Assembly: GCA_029287535.1 (NCBI GenBank)
Contig: JARFQY010000028.1
Span: forward strand, 1-58,523
Direction of reading: 5' to 3'
From: Filomicrobium sp.
GTDB lineage: Bacteria > Pseudomonadota > Alphaproteobacteria > Rhizobiales > Hyphomicrobiaceae
Length of the DNA: 58,523 nt
A program made the translations under genes and the position numbers. Each line of letters begins with the position of its first letter. The first letter of the stretch is position 1. The notes under the pieces were generated by a model. It made no database searches. It saw only the letters and a program-made list of their open reading frames with translations, and had not been told where the DNA came from. Of this stretch, positions 1 through 8,958 are shown one piece after another.

Positions 1-1044
1 GCCGAGCCACACCGGCCGCGCCTGGCCGAAGAGCATCGTAAGGCGGAAGCGGAAATCCAACAACCACTTGCTGCCGTGGTGGCGTAGGTCTTGTCTTAGT
101 GACAGAGGGCTGAAGCCGAGCGGCGTGCGCGTGAAGCCGAGCAGGAACGGGCGCGCCTGGCGGAAGAGCAACGCAAGGCGGAAGCGGAACGGCGGAAGCG
201 GATTGCCGAGCAGGAGCGGCAGTGGAAAGAGGAGGCCGCGCGGCAAGCCGAGGCGGAGCGGCAAAAACGGCTCGCCGAAGCAAGGCAACGGCGCGAGAGA
301 GAACGAGAGAGCGCAGAATCCGCTCGACGCGAACGGGAGGCCGAGCGGCAGCGCTTACTACAGGAGGAGGCTCGAAGAAAGGCTGACGCGGCCCGCCAAA
401 AGGCGCTCGCAGAGGAACGGGCCAAACGTGAAGAAGAGCGGCTTATCGCCGAAGCGCAGTCGCGCGCTGAAAAAGAGTGGCAGGCGGAACTGGATCGTCA
501 GCGGCAGGCTCGTCTTGAAAAACAAAGGCGCGAGGAGCAACAGCGGCGGCAGACGGAAATCCAAGAGCAGGAGCGCCGCGCGGACATCGCCATGAAGGCA
601 ACCCGGGCCAACCGTATCGACGCGCTCGCCGACGAGGCAGTCTCACGTCGGCGGAACGGTACGCAGGAGGCGGGTCGAGATGATACTCGGACGGCAGCCG
701 AGGTGCCCGCCAAAGAAGACGAGTCCGGTTGGCAAGAAGAGCAGGCTGAAAAGTTCGCGCAGGGGCCCCGTTCCGGGCGTCGAGGCCGATCGGCGGGGTG
801 GAAAGCACGCAGAGGCCGCTCCGGGACGGGGTGCCGGAACCGCCGTGCTGGCCAGACGGTTCGCCTGCCAGGAACCTATGTGGTCGCGCGAGGCGATACG
901 TTGTGGCATATATCGCGACGCCACTATCGACGCGGTTATCGATATCGGCGAATTTATCGGGCCAACCGGCGTAAGATCCGCAATCCACACTGGATCTACC
1001 CCTGCCAGAAGTTCTGGCTGCCCCGGGCGAGGCGGAAGCGGTAG
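1..1044 (+). pseudogene. LysM-domain coiled-coil protein, 5'-truncated by the window and interrupted by in-frame stops
   Basis: One reading frame (frame 1) is coding-like from base 1 to the TAG at 1042-1044, but it contains stops at 85-87, 97-99 and 100-102. From about 109 to 590 it encodes an Ala/Glu/Arg/Gln-rich, charged repeat typical of a long coiled coil. Residues encoded by about 877-1023 form a LysM domain (YVVARGDTLWHIS, then RIYRANRRKIRNPHWIYPCQ), a family that binds peptidoglycan. There is no ATG, GTG or TTG in frame between 103 and the ATG at 592, so the coiled-coil part could not be translated separately in full. A product starting at 592 would keep only the LysM part (150 aa) without a signal peptide. 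The intact gene would presumably be an envelope protein. The reading as a pseudogene is inference. A 48-base insertion carrying the stops, or a sequencing error in repetitive DNA, are alternatives. Confidence 0.6.
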
Positions 1045-1277
1045 GCAGGCAATCTGCATTGCATGTCGTCAGTCTCACACGGCGCCGCGGACGCGCCGTG
1101 CCGGGGGCACTTGTGTGGGTAACGGACAAGGCGATGTGCCTTGATTGTCTGTTTGTGCCCAAGCGGCGTTGATGTCCGTGAAATTGATTTCTGGCTCAGT
1201 CGTTTGGCTTAAACGATCTGCGGGCCGTTACGTGTCGTTTTGTGACTTAAAGAAGGTTCCTTGATGGAAGGACGTAC

Positions 1278-3221
1278 ATGGTTGCTTTCGGCCTAGGTAG
1301 GCGCGATCGGGCTGGACCAATAGATGCAGGCCTGCTCGGCGCCCGCGAAGATCATTGGAAGGTCTTCAAAGGCCTTTTGCCGTATGTCTGGCCTGAAGGG
1401 CGGCCCGATCTCAGGCGCAACGTCGTTATCGCGTTTGGCCTGCTGTTGCTTGCCAAGGTGGTCACGGTCTCCGTTCCGATCGCCTTCAAAATGGTGACCG
1501 ATGCACTGGCAAAACTGTCGGGAGAGGTTTCGGCTGGCGGTCCGGTGACGCTCGCGGCGGCGGTGACATTCCTCATCCTTGCCTACGGAACCGGCCGGCT
1601 GATGACGATCGTGCTCAACCAAATCCGAGACGTGTTCTTTACCAAGGTTGGACAGAACGCTGTTCGTCAGCTCAACACCCGCACTTTCCAGCATTTGCAT
1701 CAGCTCAGCCTGCGTTTCCACCTCGAGCGCCGCACCGGCGGTTTGTCACGCGTTTTGGAGCGTAGCTCGCGGGCGATCGAATTGATCATCCGCATGGGCA
1801 TTTTGAACGTGGTGCCGACCATCGTTGAGCTGCTCTTGATCTGCGCGGTCTTGTTCTACTTTTTCGACATCACTTTCGTGCTGATCGTTGTCGCCACCGT
1901 CGGCGTCTACCTTTGGTTCACCTTCAAGGCTTCTGAATGGCGCATTACGATCCGCCGCGAAATGAACGACAGCGATACCGATGCCAATACCAAGGCCATC
2001 GACAGTCTGTTGAACTTTGAAACCGTCAAGTACTTCGGCAATGAGGGACTCGAATCCCGGCGGTTCGATTCAGCGATGGAGCGATACGAAGGGGCTGCCA
2101 TCCGGACCTATTCATCGCTTGCCGTTCTCAACTCCGGCCAGGCGCTGATCTTTACGGTCGGCATGGTTGTCATGATGTGGCTTGCGGCCCGTGGCGTTGC
2201 CGCCGGTACGCATACCATCGGCGACTTCGTGCTGGTCAACACGTTGATGATCCAGCTTTGGATGCCACTCAATTTCATGGGAATGGTGTACCGCGAGATC
2301 AAACAGGGGCTGGTGGATATCGAGGTGATGTTTGCGCTGCTGGGGCAGGAGCCGGAAGTGGAAGACCGTCCCGGTGCCCGCCCGTTAAAGGTCAAAGACG
2401 GCGAGATTCGTTTTGAGAATGTCTTCTTCTCCTACGAGCCTGATCGCCCGATTCTGAAGGATGTCTCTTTTAGGGTGCCCGCTGGCAAGATGGTTGCCAT
2501 TGTTGGGCCGTCGGGCGCCGGCAAGTCGACGATCTCCAGAATTCTGTTCCGCTTTTACGATATCGATAAGGGGCGGGTGACGATTGACAGTCAGGACATC
2601 CGCGATGTGACTCAGGCTTCGTTACGGGCGGCGATCGGCGTCGTGCCTCAGGACACCGTGCTGTTCAACGATACGATCTTGTACAACATCCGTTATGGGC
2701 GGCCGGATGCGAGCGACGAAGAAATCGTTGCGGCCGCAAAGCTTGCGCAGATCGATGGCTTCATCCGGGCCATGCCGCAGGGCTACCAGACCATGGTTGG
2801 GGAACGCGGGCTAAAGCTTTCGGGAGGCGAGAAACAGCGCGTTGCGATCGCGCGGACGATCCTGAAATCGCCGCCAATTCTCATGCTCGATGAAGCGACG
2901 AGCGCGCTCGATAGCCATACTGAAAAGGAAATCCAGGATGCGCTCTATCAAGTGTCGAAGGACCGAACGACACTCGTTATTGCGCATCGGCTGTCAACGA
3001 TCGTGCATGCCGATATCATTCTAGTCCTGGATGCAGGACGGGTCGCAGAACAAGGAACGCATGCCGAGCTGATTGCCAAGGGCGGACTTTATGCAAGCTT
3101 GTGGGACCGGCAGCGCCAGGCGGAGAAAGCACGCGAGGAGCTGGCTCATGCGCTGGAAGAGGCGGAGCGAACAGGCGCACTGCCTGTCGGCTGGGATCGG
3201 ACTGATATCGCGGGAGAGTAA
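1278..3221 (+). CDS. Atm1/HMT1-type ABC exporter (fused permease and ATPase)
   Basis: This 647-residue half-transporter has an N-terminal six-helix membrane domain (about residues 35-340) followed by an ATPase domain. Walker A (GPSGAGKST) is near residue 411, the ABC signature LSGGEKQR near 513 and Walker B (ILMLDEATSALD) near 534. The membrane domain contains NTRTFQHLHQLSLRFHLERR and the DSLLNFETVKYF stretch, both characteristic of the Atm1/ABCB7 group. That family exports glutathione-linked sulfur compounds or metal-glutathione conjugates from the cytoplasm. The start ATG lies a few bases after GGAAGGA. A small palindrome (TCGTTT-5-AAACGA, 1200-1216) sits upstream and could be an operator, but nothing else supports that. 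The gene converges with the exchanger gene only a few bases downstream. Family assignment is firm; the substrate is not known. Confidence 0.93.
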   Translation: MVAFGLGRRDRAGPIDAGLLGAREDHWKVFKGLLPYVWPEGRPDLRRNVVIAFGLLLLAKVVTVSVPIAFKMVTDALAKLSGEVSAGGPVTLAAAVTFLILAYGTGRLMTIVLNQIRDVFFTKVGQNAVRQLNTRTFQHLHQLSLRFHLERRTGGLSRVLERSSRAIELIIRMGILNVVPTIVELLLICAVLFYFFDITFVLIVVATVGVYLWFTFKASEWRITIRREMNDSDTDANTKAIDSLLNFETVKYFGNEGLESRRFDSAMERYEGAAIRTYSSLAVLNSGQALIFTVGMVVMMWLAARGVAAGTHTIGDFVLVNTLMIQLWMPLNFMGMVYREIKQGLVDIEVMFALLGQEPEVEDRPGARPLKVKDGEIRFENVFFSYEPDRPILKDVSFRVPAGKMVAIVGPSGAGKSTISRILFRFYDIDKGRVTIDSQDIRDVTQASLRAAIGVVPQDTVLFNDTILYNIRYGRPDASDEEIVAAAKLAQIDGFIRAMPQGYQTMVGERGLKLSGGEKQRVAIARTILKSPPILMLDEATSALDSHTEKEIQDALYQVSKDRTTLVIAHRLSTIVHADIILVLDAGRVAEQGTHAELIAKGGLYASLWDRQRQAEKAREELAHALEEAERTGALPVGWDRTDIAGE

Positions 3222-3226
3222 TGGCG

Positions 3227-4228
3227 CTACCTTGGCCACAGGGAGGCAAGGTAGCCGCCGTAGGCGATCAGCATTGCCAGACCCTCAAAGCGCGTGATGC
3301 GGCCGCCGCTGGATGCGAAGATAAATAGCGCGACAGCGGATGCCAGCATGATGAAGTTGTCATAGTAGATGATTTGCCCTGGAATAGCTGTCGGAGCCAG
3401 CAAGCCGACCACGCCCCCGATGCCAAGGATATTGTAAACGCAGGATCCCAAAACGTTGCCGACAGCGACGTCGGAGTGGCCGCGATAGGCGGCGACAAGC
3501 GATGTCACCAATTCCGGCAGCGAGGTTCCAATGGCGATGATTGTGAGGCCGATGACCGTTTCGCTGACGCCAATCGTCCGCGCGAGCGAGACGCCAGAGT
3601 CGACCAACATGCGACCGCCGAAAATGATCGTGGCCAAGCCGGCGAAGGCCATCAAGAAAGGCAGAACGCGGCCGAGGCGGGCACTCCATTTGAGGCGTCG
3701 TGCGGCGTCGAACTCACCATTTTGCAGAAGTTCGTCGTAAGCTTCCGAAATCTCAAAGGCCGCGCTGTGCCCAGCTTCGGGTTCGAGGCGCTCCTGGCGG
3801 ATGGCATAGACCAGATAAGCAATCAAGAGCACGACAAAGGTAATGCCGATTGGTTGGTTCAATGGCAGGAAGAACGCCATGATCGTGAACGCGAGCGATG
3901 CCGCAATGACCACACCGCCATCCCGCTTTAGCGCCCGCGACGTTACCGTAAGCGGTGCCAGCAGCGCGGAGAACCCGACGATCAGAAGAACGTTGGAGAT
4001 ATTCGAGCCGACGAAGTTACCAATGGCGATACCGGGCGAACCGGCCAGTGAGGCTTGTACGCTGATGACGAGTTCCGGCATCGAGGTACCAAAGCCGACC
4101 AGCACAATGCCGATCACCAGCGGGGAGACGCCAAGGCGCTCAGCGACGGCCACGGATCCGCGTACCAACAGCTCGCCACCGGCGACTAGCAGCACGAAGC
4201 CGGTCAGGAGTATGAGGACGTCGAGCAT
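3227..4228 (-). CDS. calcium/sodium antiporter (CaCA family, YrbG-like)
   Basis: The 333-residue membrane protein carries the two inverted alpha repeats that define the CaCA exchangers: GIVLVGFGTSMPELVIS near residues 42-58 and GLTIIAIGTSLPELVTS in the second half. The acidic residue in each GTSxPE motif binds cation in this family. About ten hydrophobic helices are visible, with a charged cytoplasmic loop in the middle (IRQERLEPEAGHSAAF region). It probably exchanges Ca2+ for Na+ or H+ across the inner membrane. The gene lies 60 bp downstream of serB on the same strand, so the two may be co-transcribed. Its length is normal for YrbG-like proteins. Confidence 0.93.
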   Translation of the reverse strand: MLDVLILLTGFVLLVAGGELLVRGSVAVAERLGVSPLVIGIVLVGFGTSMPELVISVQASLAGSPGIAIGNFVGSNISNVLLIVGFSALLAPLTVTSRALKRDGGVVIAASLAFTIMAFFLPLNQPIGITFVVLLIAYLVYAIRQERLEPEAGHSAAFEISEAYDELLQNGEFDAARRLKWSARLGRVLPFLMAFAGLATIIFGGRMLVDSGVSLARTIGVSETVIGLTIIAIGTSLPELVTSLVAAYRGHSDVAVGNVLGSCVYNILGIGGVVGLLAPTAIPGQIIYYDNFIMLASAVALFIFASSGGRITRFEGLAMLIAYGGYLASLWPR

Positions 4229-4288
4229 TGTGGCTCCGGGTGGCGGCGGGTGATTGTTGAAGGTGGATTGATCACAGGCCGGAAGGGA

Positions 4289-5206
4289 TTATTCGACGAT
4301 TTCGTCTCGGGTGTAGCCTTGCAAATAAAGCAATGCTCTCAAATTGCCATGCTTGATTGCCGCTTTTGCCTCGGCCGCGACAATTGGCTTGGCGCGATAG
4401 GCAACGCCAAGGCCGGCGGCTTGGATCATTGCGAGATCATTGGCACCGTCGCCGACGGCCAAGGTCTCAGAAAGCGTTATGCCCAATGTTTTTGCCTGGT
4501 TTTTCAGTGCTGCCAGCTTCGCTTCGCGGCCAAGGATAGGGGGCTCGACAGTGCCGCAAAGACGGCCGTCGGAGATGCTGAGCCGGTTCGCTTGGTTCGT
4601 GTCAAAACCGACGGCGTTAGCAATACGGTCCGTGAAATAGGTGAAGCCGCCAGATACGAGGGCAGTGTGCGCGCCGTGGGCCTTCATTGTCGCAACGAGC
4701 GCCCGCGCTCCGGGCATTAGCGAGATTCGGCTCGCTATGATTTCATCCAGATATGCGATTTCGAGGCCGGCGAGCAGGGAAACACGCGATGTCAGTGCCT
4801 CGGCGAAATCCAATTCGCCACGCATGGCGCTTTCGGTCACGGCCGAGACTTTTTCACGAACACCCGCGAATTCGGCGATTTCGTCGATGCATTCCTGCTC
4901 GATGATGGTGGAATCCATATCGGCGATCAGGAGCCGCTTGCGCCTTGGTGTGCCGTCCTCTGAAATGATGTTGACGTCCACGGGTAAGCCGATCAGGACC
5001 ATGGCAGCCTGTTGGCGCAAACGTTCTCCGCCGTCAGCTTGTGGGACGATACGCAGCTCCCAGGCTTCGCCGGTTGCCAGCCAGCGCCGCTCAATGATCG
5101 CGTCTTTGGCGACGATGCGGGTGATGGTATCAGTCAGGGTGGCGTTGAGACACGGCGCATCTTCGGGCGCGGTGACGACGAGCACCAGGGATGAGGGATC
5201 GGGCAT
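4289..5206 (-). CDS. serB: phosphoserine phosphatase SerB
   Basis: SerB hydrolyses O-phospho-L-serine in the last step of serine synthesis. The HAD nucleophile motif DMDST lies at about residues 96-100, followed by the QECIDEIAEFAG substrate-binding region. SGGFTYF carries the motif II serine, and GDGANDLAMI holds the Mg2+-binding aspartates. The roughly 90 N-terminal residues form a small regulatory domain, as in other alphaproteobacterial SerB proteins. I chose the ATG at 5206 (MPDPSS, 305 aa). An upstream ATG at 5293 would put the divergent miaA within a dozen bases to a few tens of bases, leaving no room for promoters. Divergent pairing of serB and miaA is a common alphaproteobacterial arrangement. 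Confidence 0.95.
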   Translation of the reverse strand: MPDPSSLVLVVTAPEDAPCLNATLTDTITRIVAKDAIIERRWLATGEAWELRIVPQADGGERLRQQAAMVLIGLPVDVNIISEDGTPRRKRLLIADMDSTIIEQECIDEIAEFAGVREKVSAVTESAMRGELDFAEALTSRVSLLAGLEIAYLDEIIASRISLMPGARALVATMKAHGAHTALVSGGFTYFTDRIANAVGFDTNQANRLSISDGRLCGTVEPPILGREAKLAALKNQAKTLGITLSETLAVGDGANDLAMIQAAGLGVAYRAKPIVAAEAKAAIKHGNLRALLYLQGYTRDEIVE

Positions 5207-5325
5207 CTGCAATATGGGATCCGGTGTTGATATCCCTAGGGCGAGACGACACAAATGGGCTTCATTGAAAACTCGATCAAGCCCTAGCGACAAAGCCGCC
5301 GCGATTGCGGATTGGGATAGCGAAC

Positions 5326-6207
5326 GTGGCGACCAAGCGTGCCATTCTTATTGCAGGAGCGACCGCGAGCGGCAAGTCGGCGGTTGGACTGCGGTTGGCG
5401 CGTCGTTTTGATGGGGTGATTGTCAACGCGGATTCCATGCAGGTTTACGCGGAAATGCGTGTGCTGACGGCGCGGCCCGACGCCGCCGATGAGCGCGCGG
5501 CACCGCACCGGCTCTATGGGCATATCAGCGCCCGCGAACATTACTCGGTTGGTCGCTGGCTTGAGGATGTACAACGCGTGCTGGTCGAGATTGAACAACT
5601 TGGCCGGCGCGCGATCTTCGTCGGAGGAACCGGGCTCTACTTCAACGCCCTAACTCGGGGCCTTTCGCCGATGCCGAGGATCGACGATGCCGTGAGGGCC
5701 CATTGGCGTGCCGAGGCGCATCGACGACCGCCCCAGGAGCTGCATGCCGAGCTTGCAAGGCTTGACCCGCTGACGGCCTCACGCGTCCGCTCCAGCGACC
5801 CTCAGCGGATCGTACGGGGGTTGGAGGTGATCCAGTCGACAGGTCGGCCGCTGGCCTCATGGCAAGCGGAGTCGGGGCCCCCACTGCTGGCCGAGGGCTC
5901 CTGGCGCGGGCTTGTGATCGCGCCGCCGCGTGAGACCCTGTATTCCCGGGCTGAATCCCGCTTTGATCAAATGATGGCGCGTGGTGCCCTGGACGAGGTG
6001 CACACCTTGCGAGGAATGCAGATCGATCCGGACCTGCCGGCGATGCGCGCGCTTGGTGTGGCGCCTCTGATGAAGCATCTCGATGGTGAAGTGTCGTACG
6101 ACGCGGCCATTGAGCTGGCCAAAACACAAACGCGGCAGTACATCAAACGCCAGCTCACCTGGCTCAGAAGATATATGATTTCTTGGAGGTGGGGCTTCGC
6201 GAAATAA
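5326..6207 (+). CDS. miaA: tRNA dimethylallyltransferase MiaA
   Basis: MiaA transfers a dimethylallyl group to N6 of A37 in tRNAs that read UNN codons. The P-loop GATASGKS is at residues 11-18, followed by the conserved NADSMQVY stretch and FVGGTGLYF. The C-terminal part contains TRQYIKRQLTWLRR, the family's tRNA-contacting segment. No ATG start is available. I prefer the GTG at 5326 (MATKRAILIAG, 293 aa). A TTG at 5305 would add seven residues (MRIGIAN) and cannot be excluded. The gene is divergent from serB and is followed about 226 bp later by ilvB. Confidence 0.95.
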   Translation: MATKRAILIAGATASGKSAVGLRLARRFDGVIVNADSMQVYAEMRVLTARPDAADERAAPHRLYGHISAREHYSVGRWLEDVQRVLVEIEQLGRRAIFVGGTGLYFNALTRGLSPMPRIDDAVRAHWRAEAHRRPPQELHAELARLDPLTASRVRSSDPQRIVRGLEVIQSTGRPLASWQAESGPPLLAEGSWRGLVIAPPRETLYSRAESRFDQMMARGALDEVHTLRGMQIDPDLPAMRALGVAPLMKHLDGEVSYDAAIELAKTQTRQYIKRQLTWLRRYMISWRWGFAK

Positions 6208-6296
6208 TATGAATAAATCAACCGCTCAGATTTAATTTTTATTGACAGTGCTGCTTTTCGGCCCACATCTCAACGGTTTGGTGACAACGCTTGGAG

Positions 6297-6371
6297 ATGC
6301 TTGCGGTCGGTCTGTTCGCGGCTGTAGCGGATTGGCGACAACGATTCCGTCGCATGGAGCGGACCGGGTGA
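6297..6371 (+). CDS. possible short leader ORF upstream of ilvB
   Basis: A 24-codon ORF begins MLAVGLFAAVADW, so its first half contains two Leu and two Val codons, and it ends 62 bp before ilvB. A TTGACA hexamer lies upstream at 6242-6247. Leu/Val-rich leader peptides control ilv operons in several bacteria. Here the evidence is thin: GGAG sits directly against the ATG, no good -10 element follows the TTGACA, and I see no clear terminator/antiterminator pair between the ORF and ilvB. Confidence 0.15.
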   Translation: MLAVGLFAAVADWRQRFRRMERTG

Positions 6372-6433
6372 GCAGGACGATCGCGGGTTGAGAGGCGGGC
6401 GGCGGCAACGAGCCGGCCGAATGGAGGACTTGA

Positions 6434-8200
6434 ATGGCACGGACGATGACCGGAGCTGAAATGGTGCTAAAGGCGCTTGCCGATCAGGGCGTCGAGCATG
6501 TGTTCGGGTATCCGGGCGGCGCGGTATTGCCGATCTATGACGAGATGTTTCAGCAGGAGGCCGTCCAGCACATCCTGGTGCGTCAGGAAGGCGGTGCGGT
6601 ACATGCGGCGGAGGGTTACGCGCGCTCCACCGGCAAAGTCGGCGTTGTGCTCGTGACATCGGGGCCAGGCGCGACGAATGCCGTAACTGGCCTGACAGAT
6701 GCGCTCATGGATTCCATTCCAGTGGTTTGCATCACCGGGCAGGTGCCGACGCACCTCATCGGCAACGATGCGTTCCAAGAGTGCGATACGGTCGGGATCA
6801 CGCGCCCCTGCACAAAGCACAACTGGCTTGTGAAGGACGTCAACGACGTCGCGCGGGCCTTGCACGAAGCGTTCTACGTCGCCCGCTCAGGGCGGCCTGG
6901 ACCGGTTGTCGTCGACATCCCGAAAGACATTCAATTCGCGACGGGAAACTATGTCGGTCCGGCGAATATCCAGCATAAGACGTATCGTCCCAAACTGAAG
7001 CCAGACCAGCCTGCGATCCGAGAAGCCGTTGATATTCTCGCCAGTGCGAAGAAGCCGATCTTTTATACGGGCGGTGGTGTCATCAACTCGGGTCCGAAGG
7101 CCAGCAAGCTGCTGCGTGAACTTGCGCGGCTTACGGGCTATCCGGTGACATCCACTCTGATGGGCCTTGGGGCCTTTCCAGCTTCCGAAAAACAGTGGCT
7201 CGGCATGCTTGGCATGCATGGCACGTACGAAGCCAACATGGCGATGCATGATTGTGACGTCATGTTTTGCATCGGGGCCCGGTTCGATGACCGTATCACG
7301 GGGCGTCTGGATGCGTTTTCACCCAATTCCACGAAGATACATGTCGATATCGATCCCTCTTCGATCAACAAGAATGTGCACGTCCAACTGCCGATCATCG
7401 GTGATGTCGCGTACGTGCTGGAAGATGTCCTGCGGGTCTGGAAATCAAAGGCGCCGCAGATTGACAAATCCGCACTGAAGAGCTGGTGGAAGGAGATCGA
7501 CGGTTGGCGGGCGAAGAAATCGCTGTCCTACAAGAATTCGGACGAAGTGATCATGCCGCAGTACGCGGTGGAGCGCCTCTATGAACTGACCAAGGATCGC
7601 GATCCATACGTCACAACCGAGGTCGGCCAGCATCAGATGTGGGCGGCGCAGTTCTTCCACTTTGAGGATCCCAATCGCTGGATGACATCGGGCGGACTTG
7701 GGACGATGGGGTATGGCCTGCCCGCGGCGATTGGCGCACAGCTCGCGCATCCCAACAGCCTCGTCATCGACATCGCCGGTGACGCCTCGATCCTGATGAA
7801 CATTCAAGAGGCCTCAACGGCGGTTCAATATCGGTTGCCGGTGAAGGTCTTCATTTTGAACAACCAGTACATGGGCATGGTGCGTCAATGGCAGCAGCTG
7901 CTGCACGGCAATCGCTTGTCGGAGAGCTATACCGAGGCTCTGCCCGACTTCGTCAAGCTGGCGGAAGCCTACGGCTGGAAGGGCATCATCTGCGACGACC
8001 CAAATGATCTCGACGATGCCATCAAAGAGATGATCGATACTCCCGAGCCGGTCATTTTCGACTGCCGCGTGGCAGCGCTAGCCAACTGCTTCCCGATGAT
8101 TCCGTCGGGCAAGGCGCACAACGAAATGCTCCTTGGCGAAGAAACCTCCGACGAGGATGTCGAAACGGCGATCGGCGACGAGGGCAAGGTCTTGGTTTGA
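6434..8200 (+). CDS. ilvB: acetolactate synthase large (catalytic) subunit
   Basis: This 588-residue ThDP enzyme makes acetolactate from two pyruvates, or acetohydroxybutyrate from pyruvate and 2-ketobutyrate. It is the first common step to Val, Leu and Ile. Near the N-terminus FGYPGGAVLPIYDE and RQEGGAVHAAEGYAR include the glutamate that activates ThDP. The ThDP/Mg2+ motif starts GDASILMN near residue 450 and ends in NNQYMGMVRQWQ. GAGGACTT lies just before the ATG. The regulatory subunit gene ilvN is not adjacent; it is 17 kb away on the other strand (25127-25678). A CDGSH gene and the liv operon follow downstream on the same strand. Confidence 0.97.
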   Translation: MARTMTGAEMVLKALADQGVEHVFGYPGGAVLPIYDEMFQQEAVQHILVRQEGGAVHAAEGYARSTGKVGVVLVTSGPGATNAVTGLTDALMDSIPVVCITGQVPTHLIGNDAFQECDTVGITRPCTKHNWLVKDVNDVARALHEAFYVARSGRPGPVVVDIPKDIQFATGNYVGPANIQHKTYRPKLKPDQPAIREAVDILASAKKPIFYTGGGVINSGPKASKLLRELARLTGYPVTSTLMGLGAFPASEKQWLGMLGMHGTYEANMAMHDCDVMFCIGARFDDRITGRLDAFSPNSTKIHVDIDPSSINKNVHVQLPIIGDVAYVLEDVLRVWKSKAPQIDKSALKSWWKEIDGWRAKKSLSYKNSDEVIMPQYAVERLYELTKDRDPYVTTEVGQHQMWAAQFFHFEDPNRWMTSGGLGTMGYGLPAAIGAQLAHPNSLVIDIAGDASILMNIQEASTAVQYRLPVKVFILNNQYMGMVRQWQQLLHGNRLSESYTEALPDFVKLAEAYGWKGIICDDPNDLDDAIKEMIDTPEPVIFDCRVAALANCFPMIPSGKAHNEMLLGEETSDEDVETAIGDEGKVLV

Positions 8201-8577
8201 CCCTGCTTGAGTAGGATATTCCTATTCGCTCCGTATCGAGGGATACGAATTTGCGCCGCGGTCGCTTTTAGCGATTCGCGGCGCAACGCCGTAAAGCGCC
8301 GCTACTGCTTGGTCCCAGCGTGAACTGACGCCATTTTTTGCGGCAAAATGCCGGTGCATTCATCCTTGAGGGTCACCAGAACCCGTAAGTGTGTGCAAAT
8401 CACATCGATGGGCCGTTGCAGGTCTGCATGCGGGGTTGTTCGCCCAACCGATAGCCGTTAGAGCAGTTTTAGCGATGCTGGCCGTCTTTGACGGTTGGTT
8501 TCGGTGTGCTGCTGCCAACAAGCGTGTCGAATGCGCGGGGCAGGCTGGAGAGAATTGTCAGTTGAACGGAGGTGACA
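8201..8577 (+). other. gene-free stretch between ilvB and the CDGSH gene
   Basis: I see no convincing coding sequence in this 377-bp gap. It contains a strong inverted repeat at 8251-8286, listed separately, and the GGAGG ribosome-binding site of the CDGSH gene at 8568-8572. Confidence 0.6.
8251..8286 (+). terminator. hairpin downstream of ilvB (terminator-like, no T tract)
   Basis: TTGCGCCGCG (8251-8260) is perfectly complementary to CGCGGCGCAA (8277-8286), and inner GTCGC/GCGAT-type pairing closes the loop further. It lies about 50 bp after the ilvB stop. No run of T follows, so it may be an RNA-stabilising hairpin rather than an intrinsic terminator. Confidence 0.45.
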
Positions 8578-8820
8578 GTGGCGGAAGAGCCGATCGTTGC
8601 ACAAACGGGGCCCTATCAGGTCGAACTTGAAGAAGGCAAGGCATACTTCTACTGCCGCTGCGGGCGCTCCAAGACACAGCCCTTTTGCGATGGAGCGCAT
8701 CAAGGCACCGGGATTGAACCGCTCCGCTTCGTCGCCGAGACCACGGGAACGTTTAACTTATGCGGATGTAAGTCGACCGATGATGAACCGTTTTGCGATG
8801 GGTCGCACAACATCTTGTAG
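8578..8820 (+). CDS. small protein with two CDGSH iron-sulfur motifs
   Basis: The 80-residue protein has two copies of the CDGSH signature, CRCGRSKTQPFCDGAH and CGCKSTDDEPFCDGSH. Each supplies three Cys and one His to a [2Fe-2S] cluster in this family. Dual-CDGSH proteins are small soluble redox or cluster-transfer proteins of uncertain physiological role. I chose the GTG at 8578 because GGAGG (8568-8572) is ideally spaced from it. The GTG at 8572 overlaps that ribosome-binding site. The gene is followed by the liv operon after about 140 bp and may be read with it. Confidence 0.85.
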   Translation: MAEEPIVAQTGPYQVELEEGKAYFYCRCGRSKTQPFCDGAHQGTGIEPLRFVAETTGTFNLCGCKSTDDEPFCDGSHNIL

Positions 8821-8958
8821 GTCTTCTTTCTTGTTCCCCAGGGAACTGCTTGTTGGCGGTTTGATCTGCACCTGAGTGTTTGTGTTGTTTGTGAGGACTA
8901 TCGTGTTCCGGCGCCGCCTGCTCGTTCCGCTCACCAAGCCTCCAACAAACAGGCTCAA

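Noticed and set aside
1078-1100. Terminator after the LysM gene (CACGGCGC/GCGCCGTG)
   Set aside because: The eight-pair hairpin is real but lacks any T run and is GC-rich like much of the region; not called.
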